Assembly (NCBI RefSeq): GCF_017357245.1
Contig: NZ_CP071617.1
Location: 1 to 64,000 of the forward strand
DNA length: 64,000 nt
Direction of reading: 5' to 3'
Origin: Rhizobium bangladeshense
GTDB lineage: Bacteria; Pseudomonadota; Alphaproteobacteria; Rhizobiales; Rhizobiaceae
Made by a program: the position numbers and the translations under genes. Positions 34,225 through 42,840 of the stretch are shown one piece after another. The notes under the pieces are model-generated. The model had not been told where the DNA came from. It did no database searches and saw only the letters and a list, made by a program, of their open reading frames with translations. How positions within the stretch are numbered: the first letter of the stretch is position 1; the number at the start of each line of letters is the position of its first letter.

Positions 34225-35439
34225 ATGAATATTGCACCGCAAATAGAAAAAGCAATTTCCGACGTCGACCAGCTGATCATTGGGCAGGCGCAGGAACTAT
34301 CCGACAAGCTGAAGCAGCATCGGCTCGAAATGTTTCCGCCGCGCGCGCTGAAGGGTCTGCGGGAATTTCAGCTTGCCGAAGTGGCGCGGTTTCTAGGCGT
34401 GACCAGCGGCTATCTTCGAAATCTCTCGCTCGAGGGCAAGGGTGCCCTCCCCCAGGTTACGCCGTCCGGCCGCCGTTCGTACACGGCGGAGCAGATGGAA
34501 GAGATGCGCAGCTTCCTCGAGCAGAATGCCCGCGCCGGAACGCATTACATGCGTCACCGCCGCGGCCGCGAACATCTGCAGGTCGTTGCCGTCGTCAACT
34601 TCAAGGGCGGCAGCGGCAAGACGACGAGTGCCGCGCATCTTGCCCAGCATCTCGCCCTGACCGGCCACCGCGTCCTTGCCGTTGACCTCGATCCGCAGGC
34701 GTCTCTTTCCGCCATACACGGTTTTCAGCCGGAGTTCGACGTCAATGAAAATGAGACACTCTACGCCGCCATTCGTTACGACGATCGGCGGCGGCCGCTG
34801 CGGGATGTCATCCGGCCGACCAATTTCCCGAACCTTCACCTTGTGCCGGGCAATCTCGAGCTGATGGAGTTCGAACACGACACGCCGCGGGTCCTCGCGC
34901 AGGGCAAAGCGGGCGATTATGGGCGCGTTTTCTTCGCGCGGTTGGACGAGGCTCTGGCTTCGGTCGCCGAGGATTACGACGTCGTCATCATCGACTGTCC
35001 TCCCCAGCTCGGCTTTTTGACCATGAGCGCCATTTGTGGCGCGACGGCGGTTCTGATCACCGTCCATCCGCAGATGCTCGATGTGATGTCGATGTGCCAG
35101 TTCCTGCAAATGCTTGGCGAAGTGCTGAACACGCTGAAGGGAGCCGGCGGCAACATGAACCTCGACTGGCTGCGTTATCTCGTAACCCGTTACGATCCGC
35201 AGGACGGACCGCAGACGCAGATGGTCGCCTTCATGCGCTCGATGTTCAAAAGTCACGTGCTCACCAATCCGATGCTGCGCAGTGTTGCGATCTCCGACGC
35301 CGCGATGACCAACCAGACACTTTATGAGGTCGAGCGAAGTCAGTTTACCCGCGCGACCTATGACCGTGCCATGGAGGCCATGGAAGCGGTCAATACGGAA
35401 ATCGTTGATCTCATCCATAAGGCATGGGGCCGGAAATGA
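34225..35439 (+). CDS. repA: Plasmid partition protein RepA (ParA family)
   Basis: A 404-residue ParA-type ATPase. An N-terminal helix-turn-helix (EVARFLGVTSGYLRNLSLEG, about 51-71) allows operator binding. The deviant Walker A KGGSGKTT is at 127-134, with VDLDPQAS and VIIDCPPQLG as the other nucleotide motifs. RepA partitions the plasmid and represses repABC together with RepB. Length is normal for the family. It starts the operon repA-repB-repC; RepA stop and repB start are 42 bases apart with a parS site between them. Confidence 0.97.
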   Translation: MNIAPQIEKAISDVDQLIIGQAQELSDKLKQHRLEMFPPRALKGLREFQLAEVARFLGVTSGYLRNLSLEGKGALPQVTPSGRRSYTAEQMEEMRSFLEQNARAGTHYMRHRRGREHLQVVAVVNFKGGSGKTTSAAHLAQHLALTGHRVLAVDLDPQASLSAIHGFQPEFDVNENETLYAAIRYDDRRRPLRDVIRPTNFPNLHLVPGNLELMEFEHDTPRVLAQGKAGDYGRVFFARLDEALASVAEDYDVVIIDCPPQLGFLTMSAICGATAVLITVHPQMLDVMSMCQFLQMLGEVLNTLKGAGGNMNLDWLRYLVTRYDPQDGPQTQMVAFMRSMFKSHVLTNPMLRSVAISDAAMTNQTLYEVERSQFTRATYDRAMEAMEAVNTEIVDLIHKAWGRK

Positions 35440-35446
35440 GCGGGAA

Positions 35447-35462
35447 GTTTACTGCGGTAAAC
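35447..35462 (+). other. parS partition site 1
   Basis: The 16-base element GTTTACTGCGGTAAAC, palindromic except at one symmetric pair, lies between repA and repB. It matches the known type of repABC parS (GTTNNCNGCNGNNAAC) bound by RepB. An identical copy with the same GAA left flank sits 82 bases downstream. Confidence 0.85.
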
Positions 35463-35481
35463 CGGGGCAAGGAGCTGGCTG

Positions 35482-36531
35482 ATGGCGCGTAAAAATCTTC
35501 TGTCGGGCCTGATGGATGATTCCAAGAAGTTTACTGCGGTAAACAACGAGGATGAGCCAGCCCATCGCGACGAGAAACAGCATATCACCTATAAGGGGAT
35601 TGGCGCGCTCGGTGCCGTCACCCGCAGCATCGATGCCCTGGCTGCCAAGGCCGATGCCGCCAGGGCGATCGAGGAGCAGTTGGCGAGCGGCGAGACAGTG
35701 GTCGATCTCGACCCGGCGCTGATCGAGGATTCTTTCGTGACCGACCGGTTGGCGCATGCCGACGAACAGTTCCGCGAGTTGGTCGAGGCGATCCGCCTGC
35801 GCGGCCAGGATTCGCCGATCCTCGTGCGCCCGCATCCCGAGAAGGATGGCCGATACCAGATCGCTTTTGGCCATCGTCGCGCCCGGGCTGCAAAGGAACT
35901 CGGCCGGCCTGTTCGGGCGGTGGTCAAGAAACTCGACGATCGCGACCACGTCATTGCGCAGGGCCAGGAGAATTCGGCACGCGCCGATCTCTCCTTCATC
36001 GAGAGGACGATGTTCGCCGACAAGCTCGATACGCTGGGGTTCGACAGGGAAACGATCATGTCGGCACTCAGTGCCGACAAGACGACGGTGTCGAAGATGC
36101 TGTCGGTCACGAAGCGGATTCCAGCCGAAGTCCTGAGCGCAATCGGCGCAGCCAAGACCACCGGCCGCGATCGCTGGCATGATCTTTCGGTGAAATTCGA
36201 GACGGAAAACATCACCGCCCGGGCGATCGAGTTCACCAGATCGGTGGAGTTCGAGACGGCAGAGCCGGACGCTCGCTTCGACATGCTCGTCGCCTTCATT
36301 AACAGGAAGCAACAGACCTCGTTCGCCACCGCGAATCCGCCCTCTGCTCGCGCCTGGCAGCGCAAGGACGGAGCCGTCAAAGCGAAGATCAAGGATGACG
36401 GGAAACAATTCACCATCGCGCTGAAGGCGGAGAAGGCGTCTGCCTTTGGCGCCTACATCGCCAGCAATCTGGATCGTCTCTACGAGGCGTTCGAGAAGAC
36501 GCAGGATTTGACGAAGAACGGAGATCAATAA
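35482..36531 (+). CDS. repB: Plasmid partition protein RepB (ParB family)
   Basis: A 349-residue centromere-binding protein. The conserved start MARKNLLSGLMDD is followed by a Lys/Glu-rich segment. The ParB core has ILVRPHPEKDGRYQIAFGHR, the arginine-rich box with RRARAAKELGRPV, and IAQGQENSARADLSFIE, then a helix-turn-helix (DRETIMSALSADKTTVSKML). It binds parS and works with RepA in segregation and operon control. A second parS lies inside its own 5' coding region. The counter-transcribed RNA gene begins directly downstream. Confidence 0.97.
   Translation: MARKNLLSGLMDDSKKFTAVNNEDEPAHRDEKQHITYKGIGALGAVTRSIDALAAKADAARAIEEQLASGETVVDLDPALIEDSFVTDRLAHADEQFRELVEAIRLRGQDSPILVRPHPEKDGRYQIAFGHRRARAAKELGRPVRAVVKKLDDRDHVIAQGQENSARADLSFIERTMFADKLDTLGFDRETIMSALSADKTTVSKMLSVTKRIPAEVLSAIGAAKTTGRDRWHDLSVKFETENITARAIEFTRSVEFETAEPDARFDMLVAFINRKQQTSFATANPPSARAWQRKDGAVKAKIKDDGKQFTIALKAEKASAFGAYIASNLDRLYEAFEKTQDLTKNGDQ
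35529..35544 (+). other. parS partition site 2 inside repB
   Basis: A second exact copy of GTTTACTGCGGTAAAC, 82 bases after the first, within codons 16-21 of repB (encoding KFTAVN). With the first site it forms a two-site cluster that can nucleate RepB spreading or autoregulation. Confidence 0.8.
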
Positions 36532-36537
36532 GCAAAA

Positions 36538-36586
36538 GAAAAGGCCCCCGAACGTTGCCGTCGCGGAAGCCCTCTCTGATCTAGAC
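36538..36586 (-). ncRNA. Counter-transcribed antisense RNA (incA type) between repB and repC
   Basis: Minus-strand transcript predicted from a promoter at 36593-36621 to a hairpin (arms 36564-36571 and 36543-36550, eight pairs with two G-U) followed by TTTTCTTTTGC. This gives about 49 nucleotides, close to the usual size of repABC ctRNAs. In this plasmid family such an RNA pairs with the repB-repC leader and blocks repC expression, acting as a copy-number and incompatibility factor. Both ends are predictions. Confidence 0.8.
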
Positions 36587-36592
36587 ACCCAG

Positions 36593-36621
36593 AGAATCAC
36601 ATTTCCGCGAATCATAGTCAA
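36593..36621 (-). promoter_or_regulatory. Promoter of the antisense RNA
   Basis: On the minus strand TTGACT (36621-36616) is followed after 17 bases by GATTCT (36598-36593), a reasonable housekeeping promoter. It lies in the repB-repC gap and points away from repC. Confidence 0.6.
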
Positions 36622-36631
36622 GAGTCTTTGG

Positions 36632-36645
36632 CACCGAATTTGGTG
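36632..36645 (+). promoter_or_regulatory. repC leader hairpin
   Basis: CACCGAATTTGGTG forms a short stem 35 bases before the repC ATG, within the leader that the antisense RNA promoter region overlaps. In repABC plasmids a stem here exposes or hides the repC ribosome site depending on antisense pairing. Role inferred from the family. Confidence 0.45.
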
Positions 36646-36680
36646 AGCTGTGATCTTTTGCCTTGAAGAAGGCGAAGAAA

Positions 36681-37973
36681 ATGGAAAGCGGAAGTGTGAC
36701 GACGCCATTCGGGCGGCGGCCGATGACGTTTGGCATGTTGGCAAGCCAGGCGGTTGCGCGAAAAATCGAGCCCGGCCGATCGATTGATAAATGGAAACTC
36801 TATCGCGCCCTGTGTGAAGCCAGGCCGCTGCTCGGCATTACCGACCGGGCGCTCTCCATCCTGAACGCCTTGCTGAGCTTTTATCCCAAGGGAGAGCTCT
36901 GCGAGGACAACGGGCTGGTCGTTTTTCCTTCCAATGCGCAGCTTTCTCTTCGCGCGCATGGCATGGCGGAGCAGACAATCCGTCGCCACTTGGCCGCATT
37001 GATCGAGGCCGGATTGCTGATCCGCAAGGACAGCCCGAACGGCAAGCGTTATGCCCGCCGGGAGCAGGGCGGGGAGATCGGTGAGGCATTTGGCTTCTCG
37101 CTGGCGCCCCTGCTCGCGCGCGCTGACGAGGTCGAGAGGCTCGCGGCGGAGGTGGCTGCCGAACGGTTGCAACTGCAGCGGCTCAAGGAGCGCCTGACGC
37201 TCTGCCGGCGCGACATCGCCAAGCTGATCGAGATGGCCGTGGAAGAGGGGGCCCCTGGCGATTGGAGTGGCTATCATCTGCATTTCCGGAGTGCGGTCGA
37301 ACAGCTGCCGCGGTCGCCATCCGCGACGGAGGCCGCCGCCGCGCTCGACCAACTGGAACTGCTGCGCGAGGAGATCATCAATCAGTTGGAAATGCAGGTT
37401 AAAGCTCAAAATCAAAGCGGCAATGCCCAACATTCTGAGCGGCACATACAGAGTTCAAATCCATATTCCATTACTGAACTTGAACCAAGCTTCGGAACGA
37501 AGCAGGGCGCAACGGCGGATAATCGATCGGAAGGTTGGGCCGAACCGATGGGCCGAACAGCGACCCAGGAAGGGAGGGGCGGGCCTGTTCCGGCTGAAAG
37601 CTCAGCCTCGACTGCTAGCGGCGGACTCAAATCCTTCCCGCTGGGCCTAGTGCTGCAGGCATGCCCCGAGATCGGCGCTTATGGACCGCAGGGCTCGGTG
37701 GGCACATGGCGCGATCTGATGGCGGCGGCTGTTGTCGTTCGCTCGATGCTCGGGGTCAGCCCCTCGGCCTATGAACAGGCCTGCGAAGTGATGGGCCCTG
37801 AAAACGCCGCTACCGTCATGGCCTGCGTGCTCGAAAGGGCAGGGCACATCAATTCCGCCGGCGGTTACCTCCGTGACCTGACCCGTCGCGCCGAAAGAGG
37901 CGAATTTGCCATCGGACCGATGTTGATGGCGCTTGCCCGTGCCAATTCGCCGATCAGGGGCAAGACAGGATAA
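36681..37973 (+). CDS. repC: Replication initiator RepC
   Basis: A 430-residue initiator unique to repABC plasmids. The ATG at 36681 is used because family members begin MESGxVTTPFGRRPMT; an in-frame TTG six codons earlier is the other option. The N-terminal half is a winged-helix DNA-binding domain (FPSNAQLSLRAHGMAEQTIRRHLAALIEAGLL); a low-complexity, AT-rich linker near residues 235-275 precedes the C-terminal domain (LGVSPSAYEQACEVMGPENAATVMACVLERAG). It acts in cis at an origin within its own gene. Expression is held down by the antisense RNA upstream. Confidence 0.97.
   Translation: MESGSVTTPFGRRPMTFGMLASQAVARKIEPGRSIDKWKLYRALCEARPLLGITDRALSILNALLSFYPKGELCEDNGLVVFPSNAQLSLRAHGMAEQTIRRHLAALIEAGLLIRKDSPNGKRYARREQGGEIGEAFGFSLAPLLARADEVERLAAEVAAERLQLQRLKERLTLCRRDIAKLIEMAVEEGAPGDWSGYHLHFRSAVEQLPRSPSATEAAAALDQLELLREEIINQLEMQVKAQNQSGNAQHSERHIQSSNPYSITELEPSFGTKQGATADNRSEGWAEPMGRTATQEGRGGPVPAESSASTASGGLKSFPLGLVLQACPEIGAYGPQGSVGTWRDLMAAAVVVRSMLGVSPSAYEQACEVMGPENAATVMACVLERAGHINSAGGYLRDLTRRAERGEFAIGPMLMALARANSPIRGKTG
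37380..37500 (+). other. Predicted origin of replication (AT-rich stretch inside repC)
   Basis: This part of repC is visibly lower in GC than the rest of the gene and encodes the variable linker (Gln/Asn/Ser/His-rich). In repABC plasmids the oriV has been placed in such an AT-rich stretch in the central repC coding region. Position is by analogy. Confidence 0.55.
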
Positions 37974-38204
37974 AATTCCATACTGCTGTTCGCAGCGAGG
38001 TTATGGTTAACGGAGAGTGACGGAAACAAACCGGCAGATAACTTCTGATTAACATCTTCTTCCTTTGAGATCAAAGGCCTATGAGTCTCAATTGGCGAGG
38101 CGAGGGCAGGATTTGATCGATGCTCGGCCGGGCGGGTCCATGAAGAAACGGCGCCGGATGGAGTTGACGCGAAACGCCTTTTTGACGATACGGCGCGGTG
38201 GCAT

Positions 38205-38813
38205 ATGGCGGAATCCGCTGGTGGGGCAATGGAAGACATGCGGGGAATGGGGTTGAAAAGGGCGGTGGACTTTTTCCTGGCATTGGTCGTGTCGGTCATT
38301 CTGCTCGTCCCGATCCTTTTAGTCGCGGTTAGTGTCCGATTAACGTCGCCGGGACCGACCCTCTACTGGTCAAAACGTATCGGACGTTTCAATCAGATCT
38401 TTCTGATGCCGAAATTCCGCAGCATGCGCGTCGACACGCCGACGGTCGCGACACATCTGCTCGAAAACCCCGATCGGTTTCTGACGCCCATCGGTTCGTT
38501 TCTGCGCAAATCCAGCCTCGACGAATTGCCCCAGCTCTGGTGCATCCTTGCTGGCAAAATGAGTTTCGTCGGCCCACGCCCGGCGCTCTACAACCAGTAT
38601 GATTTGATCGAGTTGCGGACGGCCCGCGGCGTTGACAAACTCCTGCCCGGATTGACCGGATGGGCGCAGATCAACGGGCGTGACGAATTGCCGATTCCGG
38701 AGAAGGTGAAATTCGATGCCGAATATCTTGAGCGGCGCTCGATCGGTTTCGACATGCGCATCCTGTTTCTGACGGCCGAGAAGGTAATCCGCCGTAGGGG
38801 AATAAAGCATTAA
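38205..38813 (+). CDS. Undecaprenyl-phosphate sugar-phosphate transferase (WcaJ/ExoY-like, short form)
   Basis: A protein of up to 202 residues; ATGs at 38205, 38229 and 38247 are all possible, since none has an ideal ribosome site. One N-terminal helix (VDFFLALVVSVILLVPILLVAVSV) is followed by the catalytic domain: RIGRFNQIFLMPKFRSMRVD, SSLDELPQLWCILAGKMSFVGPRP and LLPGLTGWAQINGRDEL. These bacterial sugar transferases load the first sugar-1-phosphate on undecaprenyl phosphate for O-antigen or exopolysaccharide. It is next to a 4,6-dehydratase gene and an O-antigen ligase, like the plasmid lps-beta (wreU/wreV) locus known in R. etli; that name is by recall, not proven. Confidence 0.9.
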   Translation: MAESAGGAMEDMRGMGLKRAVDFFLALVVSVILLVPILLVAVSVRLTSPGPTLYWSKRIGRFNQIFLMPKFRSMRVDTPTVATHLLENPDRFLTPIGSFLRKSSLDELPQLWCILAGKMSFVGPRPALYNQYDLIELRTARGVDKLLPGLTGWAQINGRDELPIPEKVKFDAEYLERRSIGFDMRILFLTAEKVIRRRGIKH

Positions 38814-38936
38814 GTTACCTACTTCTGATAGATAAGCGGTGCGGAAGACTTTGATTTCCGATTATTTCAGTTGCGCTCGTTGTAGAAAATGACAAGAAGG
38901 TGGTTGTCTGATTGATCCGCGAGACGCTGGGAAGCA

Positions 38937-40931
38937 ATGCCTGAAAATACCCCCACTGAGACGCCACGCTCAGCATGGTTCTTAGTGCCGATGCAGGCAC
39001 TCGTCGCCCCTCTGCTGGCGATGCCGCGTGCTGCCAAGCGCGCGCTCGCCCTGATGGTGGATTCCAGTCTTTGTGTCCTGACGATCTGGTTGGCTTATTG
39101 CTTCCGTCTGAACGAATGGACGGTCCTAACCGGCGTGCAGTGGCTGCCGGTCTTCGTTTCCTTGTGCATGGCCCTTCCGATCTTCATCGTCATGGGCATG
39201 TATCGGGCGATCTTCCGTTATGCCAACATGGCCGCTTTTATTGCCGTTCTAAAGGCGATCGCGATCTACGGCGTCGCCTTCATGACGATATTCACGGCGC
39301 TCAGCGTCCCGGGCGTTCCGAGAACCGTCGGCATTCTCCAGCCCTTCCTGCTGCTGATCGCGATCGGTCTGTCACGGTTGGGCATCCGTTATTGGCTCGG
39401 CGATACCTATCAGCGCATCCTGCACCAGAATACGCTCGACAAGGTGCTGATCTATGGGGCAGGAAATGCCGGACGGCAACTCGCCGGCGCTCTGACGAAC
39501 AGCGCCGAACTCAATGTCGTCGGTTATCTTGATGATGATCCCCGCCTTAAGGGCGGCATCATGGGCGGTCTGCCGATCTATGACCCGTCGGATCTTCCGG
39601 TGCTTGCCGAAGCGCTTGGCGTGCACAACGTGCTTCTTGCTCTTCCCTCCACATCGCGGCAGCGGCGCAATGAAATCCTCGAACGCATCCGCAAAGCCAG
39701 GGTGAATGTTCGAACATTGCCGGATCTCACCGCGCTTGCTCAGGGGCGTGTCGCCGTTTCCGACATACGCGAGCTGGAGATCGAGGACCTGCTGGGAAGG
39801 GAAGCGGTTGCACCGCGGCAGGAACTGCTCGACAAGGCGATGCGCAACAAGGTGGTGATGGTCACGGGCGCCGGCGGCTCGATCGGCGGCGAACTGTGCC
39901 GGCAGATCCTGCGCAATGCGCCTTCGAGCCTTATCCTCTTAGATCAGAACGAGTTTGCGCTTTATAATATTCATGCCGAATTGTTGAAGCTGGCCGAGCT
40001 TTACGAGCAGGAAAGCCTGCAGATCGTCCCGATCCTCTGTTCTGTCCGCGATCAGGATCGCATGGAACATATCATGCAGAGCTGGCGACCGCAGACGCTC
40101 TATCACGCCGCGGCTTACAAGCATGTGCCTCTCGTCGAACACAATGCCGTGGAAGGCATCAAGAACAATGTTATGGGAACGCTGATCACCGCGCGTGCGG
40201 CGAGCAAATGCGGCGTCTCCAATTTCGTGCTGATCAGCACGGACAAAGCCGTGCGCCCGACGAATGTGATGGGCGCCAGCAAAAGGCTGGCGGAGATGGT
40301 TCTGCAGGCGCTTGCGGCAGAACCGGCCAATGACAGGGCACGGACGAGTTTCTCCATGGTCCGCTTCGGAAACGTCCTCGGCTCCTCCGGATCCGTCGTG
40401 CCGCTGTTCCGGCAGCAGATCAAGGAAGGCGGTCCCGTTACCCTGACACATCCGAAAATAACCCGCTATTTCATGACGATTTCGGAGGCCTCGCAACTTG
40501 TCATTCAGGCAGGCGCCATGGCCGAGGGCGGGGATGTTTTCCTGCTCGATATGGGCGAGCCCGTTCGCATTGCGGATCTTGCCCGCAAGATGGTCGAGCT
40601 TTCCGGATTGACCGTCCGCGACGAGGATAATCCCGAGGGGGACATCGAGCTTTCCGTTACCGGCCTGAGGCCCGGCGAGAAGCTTTATGAAGAACTGTTG
40701 ATCGGGGATAACCCCGAGACAACCGAACATCCTCGGATCATGAAGGCGCGCGAGGACTTCCTGCTCTGGCCGGAGCTTTCGAAGAAGCTCAACTCGCTCA
40801 ATGCGGCCTTGGATCGAAACGATATGGTCGCGGCGCGCGCGACCTTGGCAGAACTTGTTTCCGGCTATTCTTCAACAGGTGAGGTTTCGGATCTGGCATT
40901 CACCGGTGCCGAAACCAATACGGCGGCCTGA
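38937..40931 (+). CDS. Membrane-bound NDP-sugar 4,6-dehydratase (WbpM/FlaA1/CapD type)
   Basis: A 664-residue protein. Four membrane helices lie within residues 35-150, then a CoA-binding-like Rossmann domain (GAGNAG at 174-179) and the SDR domain with GAGGSIG at 311-317. The active site has TDK (435-437) and MGASK (445-449), i.e. Met in place of the usual Tyr of YxxxK, as in the WbpM/FlaA1 group. The reaction is dehydration of UDP-GlcNAc to the 4-keto-6-deoxy sugar, first step to QuiNAc or FucNAc. It sits 123 bases after the transferase gene, which would load that sugar on the lipid carrier. Confidence 0.92.
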   Translation: MPENTPTETPRSAWFLVPMQALVAPLLAMPRAAKRALALMVDSSLCVLTIWLAYCFRLNEWTVLTGVQWLPVFVSLCMALPIFIVMGMYRAIFRYANMAAFIAVLKAIAIYGVAFMTIFTALSVPGVPRTVGILQPFLLLIAIGLSRLGIRYWLGDTYQRILHQNTLDKVLIYGAGNAGRQLAGALTNSAELNVVGYLDDDPRLKGGIMGGLPIYDPSDLPVLAEALGVHNVLLALPSTSRQRRNEILERIRKARVNVRTLPDLTALAQGRVAVSDIRELEIEDLLGREAVAPRQELLDKAMRNKVVMVTGAGGSIGGELCRQILRNAPSSLILLDQNEFALYNIHAELLKLAELYEQESLQIVPILCSVRDQDRMEHIMQSWRPQTLYHAAAYKHVPLVEHNAVEGIKNNVMGTLITARAASKCGVSNFVLISTDKAVRPTNVMGASKRLAEMVLQALAAEPANDRARTSFSMVRFGNVLGSSGSVVPLFRQQIKEGGPVTLTHPKITRYFMTISEASQLVIQAGAMAEGGDVFLLDMGEPVRIADLARKMVELSGLTVRDEDNPEGDIELSVTGLRPGEKLYEELLIGDNPETTEHPRIMKAREDFLLWPELSKKLNSLNAALDRNDMVAARATLAELVSGYSSTGEVSDLAFTGAETNTAA

Positions 40932-40940
40932 AGCGCAGGC

Positions 40941-42215
40941 TCAGCTTCGGACCACGGGCGCAAAGCGTGTGCTGCCCCGATCCGCGCAAATAAGGGCGAC
41001 CATATAGGCGAAGATCGGATCCAGTGCCTTTTGGTTGAACATGATGCCGAAGCTGCCAGTAATAATGTAGCTGCTGGTGAGCAGAAGAGCGAGCGCCATG
41101 GCTAGGTCCCGGCCAGGGCCGGGTTCCTTTTTCCACGCGGCGATCACAGGCGTCAGGAGCAGCAGCGAAAGCGCCGCGATTCCGACAAGGCCGGCGTCAA
41201 TGCCTGCTGTGAGAAAGCCGTTATGGACATGCGAATAGGGCAACTGCTGCCTTATGCCCTCAGGGACCTCCGCCAAGACTGCAGTCATCCGGTTTTGCGG
41301 ACCATAGCCGGTCAACGGATCCTTGGTGATTGCAGATAGCGCCCCTTTGTAGAGAGCGACCCGCGCACTCAGCGAGGTGATGTCGCCATGGGCGCTTTCG
41401 AGTGCTGACAGATTGTCCTGGAGTTCACGGACGCGATAGACAACCTGGTCGCTGCCCAGGGCGAGAAGCCCCAACAATAGGACAGAACCGGTTATAGCGA
41501 GGCTGCGCAGACTGAAATGAAAGCGGTGTTTTGGAAAATACCAGAGAAAGATGACGAGTTGGACGGGGATGACCAGCCAGGCCGAACGCGTTCCGGAGAG
41601 CAGCGCGCAGCCTAGCCCCGCAGCATACCCCAATATCGCGATTTTTTGCTCCATGCTTTTGGGGGATTGAATGTTGAGCAGCGCGACGCCGCCGAAAAGA
41701 ATGCCGATAACGCCCAGCAGTGCCGCGTTCGAGGTTCCCGCCTCTGCCCTGGGCATCAGAATCAGGACCTGAAGCAGGCTGAAAAGAAAAGTAACGATCA
41801 TGCCGAGACCCGCGCCGAGGATAAAGAGCGGCACAAGGCGGCCATCGGGAGATTGACGCATACGCGGCAAAATCAGCCAGATCGAAAAGAAAGGTAGGAG
41901 TCGGAAAATCCAGTCCAATTCTTCGGAGAAAGGCGGATTGACGAATATGCTGACGATCATCACCACCGGGTAGATCGTCATGCAAATGGCAACCACTCGG
42001 TCGGACTTCGATAACTTCAGAGGAAAGCGGGCCCTCGCCAGACAATAGAGTCCCGATACCATCGACCCAAGGAGGATAAAGGAGTTAAAGTTGGGCGAAA
42101 GGCCGGGCAGGATCGCAAAGAGAAAGACCGCAATGCCGTTGGTTCGATCAAGCGCGCTTCCAGCCCCGTTACCGGGATGAAGCACCGCAATCACGAGTTG
42201 CCTGAAATAATTCAC
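40941..42215 (-). CDS. O-antigen ligase/polymerase family protein
   Basis: A 424-residue membrane protein with about ten to twelve helices. The Wzy_C/O-antigen ligase pattern is visible: a cluster LSGTRSAWLVIPVQLV, a periplasmic loop with SARVALYKGALSAITKDPLTGYGPQNR, and YSHVHNGFL with the conserved His residues. It either links O-polysaccharide to lipid A-core or polymerises a surface polysaccharide. It converges on the dehydratase gene with nine bases between the stops. Gene context supports LPS assembly. Confidence 0.85.
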   Translation of the reverse strand: MNYFRQLVIAVLHPGNGAGSALDRTNGIAVFLFAILPGLSPNFNSFILLGSMVSGLYCLARARFPLKLSKSDRVVAICMTIYPVVMIVSIFVNPPFSEELDWIFRLLPFFSIWLILPRMRQSPDGRLVPLFILGAGLGMIVTFLFSLLQVLILMPRAEAGTSNAALLGVIGILFGGVALLNIQSPKSMEQKIAILGYAAGLGCALLSGTRSAWLVIPVQLVIFLWYFPKHRFHFSLRSLAITGSVLLLGLLALGSDQVVYRVRELQDNLSALESAHGDITSLSARVALYKGALSAITKDPLTGYGPQNRMTAVLAEVPEGIRQQLPYSHVHNGFLTAGIDAGLVGIAALSLLLLTPVIAAWKKEPGPGRDLAMALALLLTSSYIITGSFGIMFNQKALDPIFAYMVALICADRGSTRFAPVVRS

Positions 42216-42553
42216 TATGCTGGTCCTGAGGTGTCGCTGATGCAGCCTCGCTAAGGACCGTTGTCACCACTGTCAAGCCGTGAACGTGGCCGGAACTCGC
42301 GCTTTTGTTACTGTCGTATTCCGGCAACAGCAAACCCCGATGCATTGCTCGACGATGGGCGGTAACGCCCTGCAATAGAAAAGCTGCTCCGATCAGAAAA
42401 CACGTTTGAGGTGCGAGCTGCTGAGAAGATGGTCATCGAGGCGCATCTCCAGAGGGAACGCGCTTCGAGCACAGGGGCTGGTTCTTTCATTATTCCGACC
42501 GGGCCGATTTTGAACAGCGATATTCAGTTACGCCAGCCACTTCGTTAGTGCCG
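42216..42553. other. Intergenic region, no gene recognised
   Basis: About 340 bases before the O-antigen ligase gene and after the small membrane-protein gene, both read leftward. It should contain the ligase promoter. No clear motif, repeat or supported small frame seen. Confidence 0.4.
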
Positions 42554-42802
42554 CTATCGCCAGAGGCGAGCCGAGCTTTCCAGCGATGATCGACCAAGAA
42601 GATAGCCGAACCCGAACGCCGCAAGACCGATCGTGAGCAACAATGCGCTTGCGGTGTGCGGGTGGTTTCTGGCCCCGGTGGTGACTGCATAGACTTCGCG
42701 TTTCACCCCGCTGGCCGCAGACTGGGCAACTTTCGCCAGTCCTTCCGGCGGCTCGACGGGTGTGCCGGTGAATCCGGCGTCCAAATCTCGTTTATCGACC
42801 AT
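42554..42802 (-). CDS. Small membrane protein, unknown function
   Basis: An 82-residue protein. The ATG at 42802 has AAAGG seven bases upstream; a longer frame starts at 42844 but lacks a site. Hydrophilic residues 1-45 (with KVAQSAASGVKREVYAV) precede one helix (ASALLLTIGLAAFGFGYLLG), then a short basic tail. The layout resembles small stress-related membrane proteins seen near DUF2934 proteins in rhizobia. It follows the DUF2934 gene by 38 bases, so the two are probably co-transcribed. Confidence 0.6.
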   Translation of the reverse strand: MVDKRDLDAGFTGTPVEPPEGLAKVAQSAASGVKREVYAVTTGARNHPHTASALLLTIGLAAFGFGYLLGRSSLESSARLWR

Positions 42803-42840
42803 CTCGGGACCTTTCCTGAATTGCCTCAAAAGGCTGAATT

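Noticed and set aside
34393..35418. 341-residue minus-strand frame opposite repA
   Set aside because: Antisense shadow of a well-conserved ParA-type gene.
38065..38256. 63-residue frame before the sugar transferase
   Set aside because: Arg-rich, overlaps the transferase start, no ribosome site or recognisable product.
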